Positions 8,900 through 17,269 are shown, numbered from the stretch's first letter. The stretch: 64,000 nt of DNA from Pseudomonas sp. Seg1 (GCF_018326005.1 NZ_AP021903.1:3133501-3197500); one strand, 5' to 3'. The notes: generated by a model from the letters alone, not told the origin. Numbers and translations: made by a program.

Positions 8900-11197
8900 A
8901 TGACTCTTCTTTATTCGCGCAATTTTTCAGTGGGCGCACTGGGCTTGTGTTCGCTGATGCCCATGTTGCCCGCAGCGGCCAATAATCTGCCGAGCAATTC
9001 CGATGTCCTGCAACCGGTGACGGTCGAGGCCCGCCGTCGCAGCGAAGATGCCCAGCAAGTACCCACGGCCATGAGCGTGCTCGGCGCGCAAACCCTTGAA
9101 GAACAACGCTTGTATCGCCTGCAGGATTTGCAGCAGGCGATGCCCAGCGTCAACGTCGCATTCATGCATGCACGGCAATCGAGCCTGTCGATTCGCGGTC
9201 TGGGCAATAACCCGGCCAGTGACGGACTGGAGGGCAGCGCCGGGATCTATCTGGATAACGTCTACCTCGGTCGCCCCGGCATGGCTGTGTTCGATCTGCT
9301 GGATGTCGAGCAGATCGAGTTGCTGCGCGGCCCGCAAGGCACGCTGTTCGGCAAGAACACCACTGCTGGCGTGTTGAACATCACCACTCGGCGACCTTCG
9401 TTTACCCCTCAGGGCAGTCTCTCCACTTCGGTGGGTGAGGATGGCTACACGCAAACCCAGGCGAGTTTTTCCGGCCCGCTCAACGACACGCTGGCCGGAC
9501 GCATTGCCGCCTATCGAACCCGTGAAAATGGCTACGTGGAAAACGACTTCGACGGCCACACGCTGGGTGGTGGCGTGCGGCAGGGCGCACGCGGGCAACT
9601 GCTGTTCCAGCCCAACGAGGATTTCAACCTGCGCTGGCTGGCCGACTATCACGAAGAAGACTCGAGCGCCGGCACTCGCTCACTGTTCAGCACCGGGCCG
9701 ACGATCAATGGCGTCAACCGTTACGAGCAGCGCGCAGCGGCGGTGGGCGCGACGCTGGCGAAGGGGCGCCATGTCAATCTGGACGCCGACCAGAGCGTCA
9801 AAGTGTTTCAGGGCGGCACGTCGCTGGAAGCCAATTGGAATTTGCCCGGTGACTACACGCTGACCTCGATCAGCGCCTACCGTTGGTGGGATTTCACCCC
9901 GCGTAACGACGATGAGCTGAACGTCGATGTCATGCACAACGTCGGGCAGTCGGCGCGGGACAAGCAGTACTCTCAGGAGATTCGCCTGGCTTCGCCGATC
10001 GGTGAGCGTTTCGATTACGTCCTGGGCGGGTATTACTTCCGTCAGGAAATGCGCAATACCGTGTTCACCGACTACGGCCCGTTGGCCGATACCTGGAATG
10101 GCACGCCGCAAGGTGCGCTGAACAACGTCACCAGCGTCGGCCACGGTGAAGTCGATACCGACAGTTTCGCCACATTCGCCCAAGGCACCTGGCACCTGAC
10201 CCCGCGACTGGATTTCAGCCTGGGCCTGCGCGGCACCTATGAACGCAAACTCGCCGAGGTGACGCGCAATGCACCGGTCGGTGGTGCGGCGGGCAGCGGT
10301 GCCGCAGCGGCGGCGAGGGCGGGGCGGATCGGTGCTTACGACTCCGGTGATTTGAGCCTGTACAGCTTCAGCCCTTCGGCGCTGGCCAGCCTGGCCTGGC
10401 ATGTCAACGATCAGGTGCTGGCGTATGCCTCGCTGTCCCACGGCGAAAAGTCCGGCGGGGTTAATCTCAGCGTGGCCAGTGCGCCGGTCGCGGGTGCCGA
10501 TTCCTTGTTGATTGGCAGCGAACGGGCCAACGACATGGAACTGGGGATCAAGACCACGCTGCTCGACCAGCGCCTGGTGCTCAATGCCAACCTGTTCTGG
10601 ACCGAAGTACATGGTTACCAGACCAACGCCTACGATGACGTCAACCTTACCAGCTATCTGACCAACGCCGGTTCGGTGCGCAGTCGCGGGCTGGAAGTGG
10701 ATAGCAGTTGGCGTCCGCTGCGAGGGTTGACTCTGAACCTCAACGGCTCGTGGAACGACGTGCGTTATCTGTCTTACGAGGATGCACCTTGCCCGGCCGA
10801 AGTAGCGTTGCGTCCGGGTGCGCCGGCATCTTGCGACCTCAGTGGTCATGCGGTGGTGGGCGCGTCGAAATGGATCTTCAACAGCAGCGCCAGTTACCAG
10901 TGGAATCTGGACGATGGCCTGCAACCCTACGTCAACGGCAACTACGCGTGGCGCTCGCACGCGGTCGGCACCGTGGATGATTCCCGTGAGGCGCAGTTAC
11001 CGGGTTACGGCCTGGTGAACCTTTCCACCGGTGTGCGCGGCGACTGGGGCCGGGGGCAGTGGGACGTGTCGTTGTGGCTGAAAAACGCCTTCGACAAAAC
11101 CTACTACACCACCCTCTGGAATTCACCGAACGGCGCCTACACCGGCGTACTCGGCACGCCGCGAACGTTGGGCATGACGGCGCGATACGACTTCTGA
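8900..11197 (+). CDS. TonB-dependent outer-membrane receptor
   Basis: Outer-membrane receptor of 765 residues from the ATG at 8900, preceded by AGGA eight bases upstream. It has a short signal peptide ending near MLPAAANN, a TonB-box/plug start (QPVTVEARRRSEDAQQVPTA), the plug signature LDVEQIELLRGPQGTLFGKNTTAGVLNI, and a long barrel ending in the terminal aromatic YDF. No N-terminal signalling extension for a sigma/anti-sigma system is seen. Its position at the end of the binding protein/arylsulfotransferase group suggests import of a sulfur compound (sulfate ester or sulfonate) rather than a siderophore, but this rests on context only. Confidence 0.9.
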   Translation: MTLLYSRNFSVGALGLCSLMPMLPAAANNLPSNSDVLQPVTVEARRRSEDAQQVPTAMSVLGAQTLEEQRLYRLQDLQQAMPSVNVAFMHARQSSLSIRGLGNNPASDGLEGSAGIYLDNVYLGRPGMAVFDLLDVEQIELLRGPQGTLFGKNTTAGVLNITTRRPSFTPQGSLSTSVGEDGYTQTQASFSGPLNDTLAGRIAAYRTRENGYVENDFDGHTLGGGVRQGARGQLLFQPNEDFNLRWLADYHEEDSSAGTRSLFSTGPTINGVNRYEQRAAAVGATLAKGRHVNLDADQSVKVFQGGTSLEANWNLPGDYTLTSISAYRWWDFTPRNDDELNVDVMHNVGQSARDKQYSQEIRLASPIGERFDYVLGGYYFRQEMRNTVFTDYGPLADTWNGTPQGALNNVTSVGHGEVDTDSFATFAQGTWHLTPRLDFSLGLRGTYERKLAEVTRNAPVGGAAGSGAAAAARAGRIGAYDSGDLSLYSFSPSALASLAWHVNDQVLAYASLSHGEKSGGVNLSVASAPVAGADSLLIGSERANDMELGIKTTLLDQRLVLNANLFWTEVHGYQTNAYDDVNLTSYLTNAGSVRSRGLEVDSSWRPLRGLTLNLNGSWNDVRYLSYEDAPCPAEVALRPGAPASCDLSGHAVVGASKWIFNSSASYQWNLDDGLQPYVNGNYAWRSHAVGTVDDSREAQLPGYGLVNLSTGVRGDWGRGQWDVSLWLKNAFDKTYYTTLWNSPNGAYTGVLGTPRTLGMTARYDF

Positions 11198-11223
11198 TTG
11201 TCGTTCGCCCTGATCGGCGAAAA

Positions 11224-11283
11224 CACCCGAGCACGTCATTCGATGCTGCGCTGTGGCGGGGCATCGAATGACGTGCCCGGGTG
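11224..11283. terminator. Long hairpin after the TonB receptor gene
   Basis: Inverted repeat with 23-base arms (11224-11246 and 11261-11283) and a single mismatch; the inner 16 bases (GCACGTCATTCGATGC) are perfect, with a 14-base loop. It begins 26 bases after the receptor stop codon. No U run follows, so it is not a textbook intrinsic terminator, but it would fold strongly in RNA from either strand. It may act as a terminator, an mRNA 3' protector or a protein site. Confidence 0.6.
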
Positions 11284-11483
11284 GTCTTGCCGGGCAGAAA
11301 GTCCGCCAGGGTCGAAGTGCAGGTGCGTAACTTCCGTCAGTAACTAAGCAATAGCCTGTCGGATCTTTCACTTTCCGTAGAACTTAGTCGTGACATATTT
11401 TGTTTGCTGTTTCAGAAGCGTCCTACAACTTGCCTAAAAAACGTTGGTGTAGGATGTTCGGCAAATAAAAGGGAGTGGTACGT

Positions 11484-11963
11484 ATGGCTAATCACGGTTA
11501 TATGAAGATCACAGGCAAGGCTCAAGGATTGATTTCATCGGGTTGTTCAACCCAGGACTCCATTGGCAACAAGTGTCAGACTGCACATAAAGACGAAATC
11601 ATGGTGCTGTCTTACAGCCACAACATGGCCAATATCGGAAACGCTAACAAGCCGACGCACAATCCCGTCATCATCACAAAAAACGTTGATAAGTCATCGC
11701 CTTTACTGGCTCAAGCGCTTTCAAGCAGAGAAGAAATAAACTGCATTATCAACTTCTACCGAATATCGCCGTTTGGCCTGCAGGAAAAGTTTTACACGGT
11801 AGAAATCAGGGGCGGCATGGTCACGGACCTGACACTCGATATGCCCCATGTGGTTTTACAGAATGACGTCGAACCGCAAGAGCACGTTGCTATTCGATAT
11901 CAAGACATCATATGGACTCATCACCTGGCAGGAACCAGTGGTTACAGTTCATGGTGGGAATAA
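11484..11963 (+). CDS. Type VI secretion Hcp family protein
   Basis: Hcp tube protein of 159 residues starting MANHGYMKITGKAQGLI at the ATG at 11484, preceded by AAAGGGAG. The family signatures CSTQDSIGNKCQTAHKDEIMVLSYSHNM, KPTHNPVIITKNVDKSSPLLAQAL, and the closing ITW-like DIIWTHHLAGTSGY are all present. It is clearly divergent from the second hcp at 19563. Hcp hexamers form the expelled tube of the type VI apparatus and carry effectors in their lumen. Here the stop is three bases from the next start, so it is cotranslated with the downstream putative effector. No structural T6SS genes are nearby, so this is an orphan hcp module. Confidence 0.93.
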   Translation: MANHGYMKITGKAQGLISSGCSTQDSIGNKCQTAHKDEIMVLSYSHNMANIGNANKPTHNPVIITKNVDKSSPLLAQALSSREEINCIINFYRISPFGLQEKFYTVEIRGGMVTDLTLDMPHVVLQNDVEPQEHVAIRYQDIIWTHHLAGTSGYSSWWE

Positions 11964-11966
11964 CCC

Positions 11967-12689
11967 ATGAGCCCACTGAAGAGTAGCTGCAAGCCAGGGA
12001 GTTGCGATTATTGGATGGTCAGTAATGCTGCTGCCAATCTGGCTAATCAAGCTTGTACGTTAAGTGCGCGTCACATTAAGGATGGCACGTTGCGCATCCA
12101 GTTCAATCGCGAGGTTTCTTATTACGCCAGAGGCATTGTCAATGACGTTGCGCAGGGAAAAAGAAGTCCTGAGCAGGGCCTCAAAGCCATAAAAGACGAG
12201 CAGAACAGCCTGTTAAGCCAGTCGGTGGAGATTGCTAGAAAAGGCGTCGGTGCAATTGCAGGTGCACTTCAATTCGTAGCAGGTGCGGGGATTTGCTACG
12301 GCTCGGCCGGTGCATTGTGCCTTTTTGTCGGCGCGCCTTTGATGGCTCACGGGGCCAATAATACTTATGAGAATGGGCGGAACTTGTGGGAGGGGCGGTC
12401 GGATATACAGGGGCCCGTTAGAAAAGGTTATCAAGAGACCGCTAAATTGATTGGGGGCGGAGCATTTGAAGGGAATATGGCTTATGGGGCCGTTGACTTG
12501 GGGCTTTCGGTATATGGCCTCGACAGGCTGGTATTGAAGCCGGATGCGTGGCGGTTGTTTAGGTATGTGCATTCTGATTATGTTCGCGGTTATGAGAATG
12601 TGAGCAAAAAGGTATTGGCGACTGAAGTTATTTCGGACGGCATAACGATAAGATCCGTGCATTTAGATGTCCGGGAGCGCGATGAGTAA
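11967..12689 (+). CDS. Putative Hcp-borne T6SS effector, glycine-rich hydrophobic (DUF4225-like)
   Basis: Protein of 240 residues encoded three bases after hcp. The N-terminal 90 residues are hydrophilic and helical. From about residue 92 comes a long Gly/Ala-rich hydrophobic hairpin (GVGAIAGALQFVAGAGIC and SAGALCLFVGAPLMAHGA) followed by NNTYENGRNLWEGRSDIQGP and a soluble tail. The middle block looks to me like the DUF4225 family common in Pseudomonas; I cannot confirm this without a search. Known facts: orphan hcp genes are often followed by an effector and its immunity gene. Inference: because the two following genes encode small membrane proteins, the toxin is likely pore-forming or membrane-acting. 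No catalytic motif is visible. Confidence 0.7.
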   Translation: MSPLKSSCKPGSCDYWMVSNAAANLANQACTLSARHIKDGTLRIQFNREVSYYARGIVNDVAQGKRSPEQGLKAIKDEQNSLLSQSVEIARKGVGAIAGALQFVAGAGICYGSAGALCLFVGAPLMAHGANNTYENGRNLWEGRSDIQGPVRKGYQETAKLIGGGAFEGNMAYGAVDLGLSVYGLDRLVLKPDAWRLFRYVHSDYVRGYENVSKKVLATEVISDGITIRSVHLDVRERDE

Positions 12690-13002
12690 CGCACTACTTC
12701 TAGCGGTGTTGTATTTTCTGGTTTCGCTGATTGTCTTTGTGATTTTTTTTAAAATCTCTAGAAATATTTCGGGAGTAAATTTTAGTGCTGGATGGTTTTG
12801 GTTTTTTCTTATATGGGTCATGCTTTGGGGGATGATCCAGTTAGATGTGGCTCGGAATGGTTATATTCTGTTCGTTCCAGCCTCCAAAAATATTATTGAG
12901 GATAACTACGTAATTCGATGGGTCGCATTTATAAGCTCTATCCTCCAGGTCTTTTGTCTTCCAAGCAAGGAAAAGCCCGGGGGCGGGCGTCCCCGAAAGT
13001 AG
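12682..13002 (+). CDS. Small membrane protein, probable immunity protein (copy 1)
   Basis: 106-residue protein with three likely membrane segments (LLLAVLYFLVSLIVFVIFF, WFWFFLIWVMLWGMIQLDV, WVAFISSILQVFCLP). The ATG at 12682 overlaps the effector stop codon (ATGAGTAA) by eight bases, so translation is coupled; an in-frame ATG at 12667 is less well placed. Shared blocks with the next gene (ML-W---Q--VA-NGY, Y-IRWVAF-S-I-Q-F-LP, R--RK end) show that the two are paralogues. Tight coupling to a putative toxin gene and inner-membrane location argue for immunity to a membrane-acting effector. AT-rich compared with flanking genes. Confidence 0.7.
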   Translation: MSNALLLAVLYFLVSLIVFVIFFKISRNISGVNFSAGWFWFFLIWVMLWGMIQLDVARNGYILFVPASKNIIEDNYVIRWVAFISSILQVFCLPSKEKPGGGRPRK

Positions 13003-13052
13003 ATTCACATTTACGGCAATATTGGACACCCTGCATCACAAGGTCAAAAACA

Positions 13053-13373
13053 ATGATAATTGATCGATTAATATTAGTGCTGTATTTACTTGTGTCTATA
13101 GCAGGCTTCTGGTGTTTGCGCACTATCTCGATAAGGATTTCAGGGCGCAACCTTACGGTTGGAAGGTTTTGGGTGTTTTTTGCATTGCTCATGCTTTGGG
13201 TGATAAACCAAATGAGCGTGGCTCACAATGGTTATTTATTTTTATATAGGCCGTCCAAAGAGATTTTCGAAAATGATTATATAATTCGGTGGGTCGCATT
13301 TGTAAGTGCCATTGTTCAAGCCTTTTTTCTTCCAGGTAGAGAAGAGCCAAGGCGCTGGTTCTCACGAAAGTAA
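13053..13373 (+). CDS. Small membrane protein, probable immunity protein (copy 2)
   Basis: 106-residue paralogue of the preceding protein, starting at the ATG at 13053 (MIIDRLILVLYLLVSIAGF). It keeps the same three hydrophobic segments and the blocks MLWVINQMSVAHNGYLF and DYIIRWVAFVSAIVQAFFLP, and ends RRWFSRK. It lies 50 bases after copy 1. A tandem second copy suggests duplication and divergence to widen protection against effector variants, as seen for other T6SS and CDI immunity genes. It has no effector of its own in the window. Confidence 0.65.
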   Translation: MIIDRLILVLYLLVSIAGFWCLRTISIRISGRNLTVGRFWVFFALLMLWVINQMSVAHNGYLFLYRPSKEIFENDYIIRWVAFVSAIVQAFFLPGREEPRRWFSRK

Positions 13374-13446
13374 TCTCACCTCTAATCCGTCCCACGCCAC
13401 ACCGCAACCCAGAAGCACCGACCACTCCTGCATGACGAATGACAAT

Positions 13447-13516
13447 CCCCCATGGGGGTTGCCCGCATGAAATTTGTTCTGTAGATTTTCATGAAATTAT
13501 AAGAAATAAATTTCAT
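13447..13516 (+). promoter_or_regulatory. Palindromes upstream of the amine oxidase gene
   Basis: CCCCCATGGGGG (13447-13458) is a perfect 12-base palindrome. Next come ATGAAATTT (13467-13475), the palindrome TTTCATGAAA (13487-13496) and AAATTTCAT (13508-13516), the inverse of the first site. The three related AT-rich sites sit where the promoter of the oxidase gene must lie and look like an operator array, possibly for the XRE-cupin regulator encoded two genes on. Binding is inferred only. Confidence 0.5.
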
Positions 13517-13526
13517 GAGGCCGCGA

Positions 13527-14816
13527 ATGTTTCAGCAATCCCAGCGCCATGTCGACAGCTATTACGCCCACAGTTGCGCCGCCATCCTCCGCGATCGACC
13601 TGCATTGAGCGGTGACCACGATACCGACGTGGTGATCATTGGCGCCGGTTTCAGTGGGCTGCACACCGCGCTGCGCCTGGCGTTGGCCGGCAAGCGGGTA
13701 ACGTTGCTGGAAGCCAGCCGGGTGGCGTGGGCGGCCTCGGGGCGCAATGGCGGGCAGGCGATTCTGGGCTGGTCGTGTGATATGCCGCCGCTGGAAGCCG
13801 CGCTTGGTCATGAGCGGGCTAAACGGCTGTGGGACGGCATGCGCTGGGCGGCTCGCGAACTGCGTGAACTGCCGGGGCGGCATGCTTTCGACTGCGACTA
13901 TCGCCCGGGGCATCTATGGACGTCGGTGATGCCGCGCCGAGTCAGTCTGCTGACCGAATGGCAACACGAAGCGAGCCACAAATGGGGCCACGATGCGTTG
14001 CAATTCATCCCGCGCGAAGAACTGCCGCGATGGGTCGCCAGCGAGCGCTATCAGGCAGGGCTTTACGACCCGGAAGGCGCGCACCTCAATCCGTTGAAAC
14101 TGGCACTGGGTCTGGCGGCTGCCATCGAACGGGCCGGTGGCTGCATCTTTGAGCAAAGCAAAGCACTGAGTTATCAGGAGGAGGGCGCAGGTTTTCGGGT
14201 CAACACCGAGCGCGGTTCGATCAAGGCCGATGTATTGGTGCTCGCCTGCAACGCCTATCTCGATGAACTCGATCCGCAACTGTCCAGCTGCATTCTGCCG
14301 GTGGGCACCTATCAAGTCGCCACCGCGCCGCTCACCTCAGAGCAAGCCACCGCACTGTTGCCGAGCAATGTCTGCGTGACCGACAACCAGTTCGTCCTCG
14401 ATTACTTCCGCCGCACGCCGGACAACCGTTTGTTGTTCGGCGGTGGCTGCACTTATCTGGGCGGCATGCCCAAGGACATCGTGGCGGCGACCCGGCCGTT
14501 TCTCGAACGGGTGTTCCCGCAGCTCAAAGGCGTCGAGGTGCAGTTTGCGTGGGGCGGGCACATCGACCTGACACTGAACCGCACGCCGGATGTCGGCGGC
14601 GCGGGCAACCGTTACTGGCTGCAAGGTTACTCGGGCCACGGTGTGCTGCCGACACTGGCCGCCGCTCGCGCCGTGTCCGATGCGATTCTCGGCAATGCCG
14701 ATGAGTTGGCGTTGTATCAGGGCCTGAGTAATGGCAGCTTCCCCGGCGGCAAATACCTCGCCGCACCACTCGAAGCCATCGGCAAAGCCTGGTATCGCCT
14801 GCGAGACAGCATCTGA
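13527..14816 (+). CDS. FAD-dependent amine oxidoreductase, PuuB-like
   Basis: 429-residue DAO-type flavoenzyme. FAD-binding GxGxxG appears as VVIIGAGFSGLHTALRLALAGKRVTLLE at about residues 35-62, followed by SGRNGGQ, the signature of the gamma-glutamylputrescine oxidase (PuuB/OrdL) group; the C-terminus has WLQGYSGHGVLPTLAAA. The enzyme would oxidise a gamma-glutamylated amine to the aldehyde. I chose the ATG at 13527 (MFQQSQRHVDSYYAHS) rather than 13515 because GAGG sits six bases before it and relatives begin at this point. It is followed by an XRE-cupin regulator (PuuR type) and a glutamine-synthetase-like ligase (PuuA type), which together make a polyamine utilisation cluster. Confidence 0.88.
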   Translation: MFQQSQRHVDSYYAHSCAAILRDRPALSGDHDTDVVIIGAGFSGLHTALRLALAGKRVTLLEASRVAWAASGRNGGQAILGWSCDMPPLEAALGHERAKRLWDGMRWAARELRELPGRHAFDCDYRPGHLWTSVMPRRVSLLTEWQHEASHKWGHDALQFIPREELPRWVASERYQAGLYDPEGAHLNPLKLALGLAAAIERAGGCIFEQSKALSYQEEGAGFRVNTERGSIKADVLVLACNAYLDELDPQLSSCILPVGTYQVATAPLTSEQATALLPSNVCVTDNQFVLDYFRRTPDNRLLFGGGCTYLGGMPKDIVAATRPFLERVFPQLKGVEVQFAWGGHIDLTLNRTPDVGGAGNRYWLQGYSGHGVLPTLAAARAVSDAILGNADELALYQGLSNGSFPGGKYLAAPLEAIGKAWYRLRDSI

Positions 14817-14841
14817 TGAATTCTTTTCCGGAACCCCGGCC

Positions 14842-15399
14842 ATGAACAAGCAAGAAGAAATCGCTGCGCTGGCGATCCTGATCCACGATCTGCGCAAGCA
14901 TAAGAAGTGGACCCTCAAGGAGCTAGCCGACAAGATCGGTCGCTCGGTGGGTTTTCTCTCGCAAGTCGAGCGCGGCTTGTCGCGGCCCACCGTGGCCGAC
15001 CTGACGGCGATCAGCGAAACCTTCGGCGTGCCGACCACCTATTTCTACAGTTTGCCCAAAGCCAAGGAATTGCCGTTTGTCACGCGCCCGGACGAGCGTC
15101 GCACGCTGTATTACGCCAACGGCATCACTGACATCCTGGTATCGCCGCAGATGCGCGCCTCGTTTTCCATGCTCGAAAGTCATCTGGAAGCAGGCGCGAG
15201 CAGCGGTGACCGGCACATCAGTGACAGCTCGGAGCAGGGCGGTTACGTGCTCGAAGGCGAACTGACCCTGTGGCTGGGCGATGACGAAGAACCGGCGACG
15301 CTCAAGGCTGGCGATAGCTTCCAGTTCGACAGCCACACCCGCTGCCGCTACGGCAATCTCACCGACCAGCTCACCCGCGTGCTGTGGGTCTACACCTGA
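14842..15399 (+). CDS. XRE-family regulator with C-terminal cupin (PuuR-like)
   Basis: 185-residue repressor-type protein. An N-terminal helix-turn-helix (LKELADKIGRSVGFLSQVERGLSRPTVADLTAISE, about residues 20-55) is followed by a cupin_2 domain (GGYVLEGELTLWLGDDEEPATLKAGDSFQFDSH, about 132-165) that likely senses the substrate. The ATG at 14842 has GGAACCCCGG in front; an earlier in-frame ATG lies inside the oxidase gene and is unlikely. It lies 25 bases after the oxidase and 22 before the ligase, so it is cotranscribed with the genes it probably controls, as with PuuR of E. coli. Confidence 0.87.
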   Translation: MNKQEEIAALAILIHDLRKHKKWTLKELADKIGRSVGFLSQVERGLSRPTVADLTAISETFGVPTTYFYSLPKAKELPFVTRPDERRTLYYANGITDILVSPQMRASFSMLESHLEAGASSGDRHISDSSEQGGYVLEGELTLWLGDDEEPATLKAGDSFQFDSHTRCRYGNLTDQLTRVLWVYT

Positions 15400-15421
15400 T
15401 AACAATCAAAGGATGAACACG

Positions 15422-16768
15422 ATGGACGCTGTCTGCGCTGACCTGCTCGCTGAAGTACGGGCGTTTCGCCAACGCTACCCTGAGGTGCGTTATGTCGACC
15501 TGATTTGCCTGGACATTCCGGGGCACTTCTACGGCAAGCGCTACCCCGTGGACATGCTCGAAAAAGTCGCCGCCGGCAGCGTGCTCAAACTGCCGCAAAA
15601 CTGCGTATTGCTCGGTGTGCAGGGCGGTTTGTTCAAGATCGGCGACTACTGCTTCAACGATGGCGATCCGGACGCCGTGCGCCGCCTGGTGCCCGGCACC
15701 CTGAAACCGGTGACCTGGGAAGCCCAGCCGCTGGGGCAGATGCTGATCACCTCCGACGGCACCGAAAACCCCATCGAATTCGAACCCCGCGAGGTCCTCT
15801 CACAAGTGCTGAGCCGACTGGCGCGCAAAGGCATTCACCCGGTCGTGGCCTTTGAACTGGAGTTCTACCTGTTCGACAAAAAACTGCGCGACGGCCTGCC
15901 GCAATTCCCCCGCGACGACCTGACCGACGATGCCGATGATCAGCCCAACCTGCACATCGAACGCCTGTCACGCTTCGCGCCGGTGCTGGATGAAATGGTC
16001 GAGGCCAGCCGCGCTCAAGGCATCGACGCCACCGTGATCACCGCAGAGTTGGGCCCCGGCCAATTCGAAATCAATTTCGGCCATCTCGACGACGGTTTGC
16101 GCGCAGCCGACTGGGCGGCGCTGTTCTGTCGCAGCACCCGAGGCGTTGCGCTCAAACACGGCTATCGTGCCAGTTTCATGGCCAAGCCGTACTTGCAGCA
16201 TCCGGGCAGTGGCATGCACGTGCACGTCAGTCTTTACGATGCGCAGGGCAATAACTTACTGGCGGCGAATCAGCAACAGCCGCTGCGCCATGCCATCGCC
16301 GGGTGCCTGGAATTGTTGCCGCACAGCATGCCGATCTTCGCCCCGAACCAGAATGCGATGCGGCGTTTGGGCGGCACGGTGAATACGGCGACCAAGGCGA
16401 GTTGGGGGTTTGAGGATCGCGATGCGTGTTTGCGCATTCCCGAGTCGGACGAAAAGAACCTGCGCATCGAGTACCGACTGGCCGGGGCGGATGCCAATCC
16501 GTATCTGGTGTTGGCGGCGATTCTGGTGGGGTTGGAGCATGGACTTGCTTCAGGCAAGGAGCCGATCGCGCCGCTCAATGACGATCGCAACAGCGGGATT
16601 GGATTCCCGACGGAGATGTTCGAAGCGGTGAGGGCGATGCAGCATCAAGCGCAGTTGCGTGAAGGCCTGGGTGCGGAGTTTGTCGACGTGTATTGCGAGA
16701 ACAAACGCCAGGATCATCTGGCGTTCATGCAGGAGATCAGTGCGCGGGAGTATCGCTGGTATTTGTGA
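15422..16768 (+). CDS. Glutamine synthetase family protein, gamma-glutamylputrescine synthetase-like
   Basis: 448-residue ligase. It has the N-terminal beta-grasp region (VRYVDLICLDIPGHFYGKRYP), and catalytic-domain motifs ELEFYLFD, GPGQFEINFGH, GSGMHVHVSLYD and the adenylate-binding ADANPYLVLAAILVGLEHGL. Sequence style and neighbours (PuuB-like oxidase and PuuR-like regulator) point to ATP-dependent gamma-glutamylation of putrescine or another amine rather than nitrogen assimilation. Of two close starts, 15422 has AAGG nine bases upstream, while 15413 overlaps that site; I chose 15422. The adenylylation Tyr of GlnA is not evident. Confidence 0.88.
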   Translation: MDAVCADLLAEVRAFRQRYPEVRYVDLICLDIPGHFYGKRYPVDMLEKVAAGSVLKLPQNCVLLGVQGGLFKIGDYCFNDGDPDAVRRLVPGTLKPVTWEAQPLGQMLITSDGTENPIEFEPREVLSQVLSRLARKGIHPVVAFELEFYLFDKKLRDGLPQFPRDDLTDDADDQPNLHIERLSRFAPVLDEMVEASRAQGIDATVITAELGPGQFEINFGHLDDGLRAADWAALFCRSTRGVALKHGYRASFMAKPYLQHPGSGMHVHVSLYDAQGNNLLAANQQQPLRHAIAGCLELLPHSMPIFAPNQNAMRRLGGTVNTATKASWGFEDRDACLRIPESDEKNLRIEYRLAGADANPYLVLAAILVGLEHGLASGKEPIAPLNDDRNSGIGFPTEMFEAVRAMQHQAQLREGLGAEFVDVYCENKRQDHLAFMQEISAREYRWYL

Positions 16769-16915
16769 TGGGAGCCCCTCAGGGAGCACGGTTTATCACC
16801 GCCAATTCCGCAGACGTATAGTGCTTGTCCCAAGGCGCGATTACTCATAAACCCTCGAGTGAGTCGACTTATTAAAGTCAATGACACCGGTCAGTAGCCG
16901 GCACAAGGAGGGACT

Positions 16916-17158
16916 ATGAACGCCACTGCGATTCCCGAGGGTTTCACCCCGTTTACCCGCAGCAGCCCGTTGCTGGATTTGCTTGGCCCGATTTACGCGA
17001 GGGGCAACGGGCTGCAACTGGAATTGGGATTATTGACCGACTCGCGACTCGCGACTCGCGACTCGCGACATGCCAATGGCCGCGGCACGTTGCATGGCGG
17101 TGTATTGGCAACACTGGCCGATGTGGGCATGGGTTACGCCATGGACGGCCTTTCGTGA
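16916..17158 (+). pseudogene. Truncated PaaI-type thioesterase
   Basis: 80-residue ORF that matches only the first half of a hotdog-fold thioesterase: the N-terminal helix, then the active-site block NGRGTLHGGVLATLADVGMGYAM at about residues 54-76, after which it stops at DGLS. Complete relatives have about 130-150 residues. The break falls where a copy of the window's intergenic repeat (GGCCAGAAGCGGACG) begins. The gene also contains a fourfold 7-base repeat that adds seven residues in frame. It starts after a good AAGGAGGG site at 16906, so it is still likely translated, but the product lacks the second half of the fold. Confidence 0.75.
17041..17068. repeat. Four copies of a 7-base unit (CTCGCGA)
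   Basis: Four perfect tandem copies of CTCGCGA inside the thioesterase reading frame. Three extra units make 21 bases, so the frame is kept and the residues LATRDSR are inserted before the catalytic region. A gain or loss of one unit would shift the frame. Confidence 0.9.
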
Positions 17159-17200
17159 ATGCCTGTTTTCGGCCAGAAGCGGACGTCCATGAACCACCGT
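17159..17200. repeat. Degenerate intergenic repeat, copy at the thioesterase break
   Basis: Contains TTTTCGGCCAGAAGCGGACG, one of about ten copies in this window of a short degenerate repeat with a GGCC-A/T-rich-GC core. This copy begins at the premature stop of the thioesterase gene. Confidence 0.5.
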
Positions 17201-17269
17201 TTACAAGCTGACCCGGTCTTTTTTTTGCCTGAGCTTTTGACGAGCTGGATGATGCTGACGCTGGCCGGG

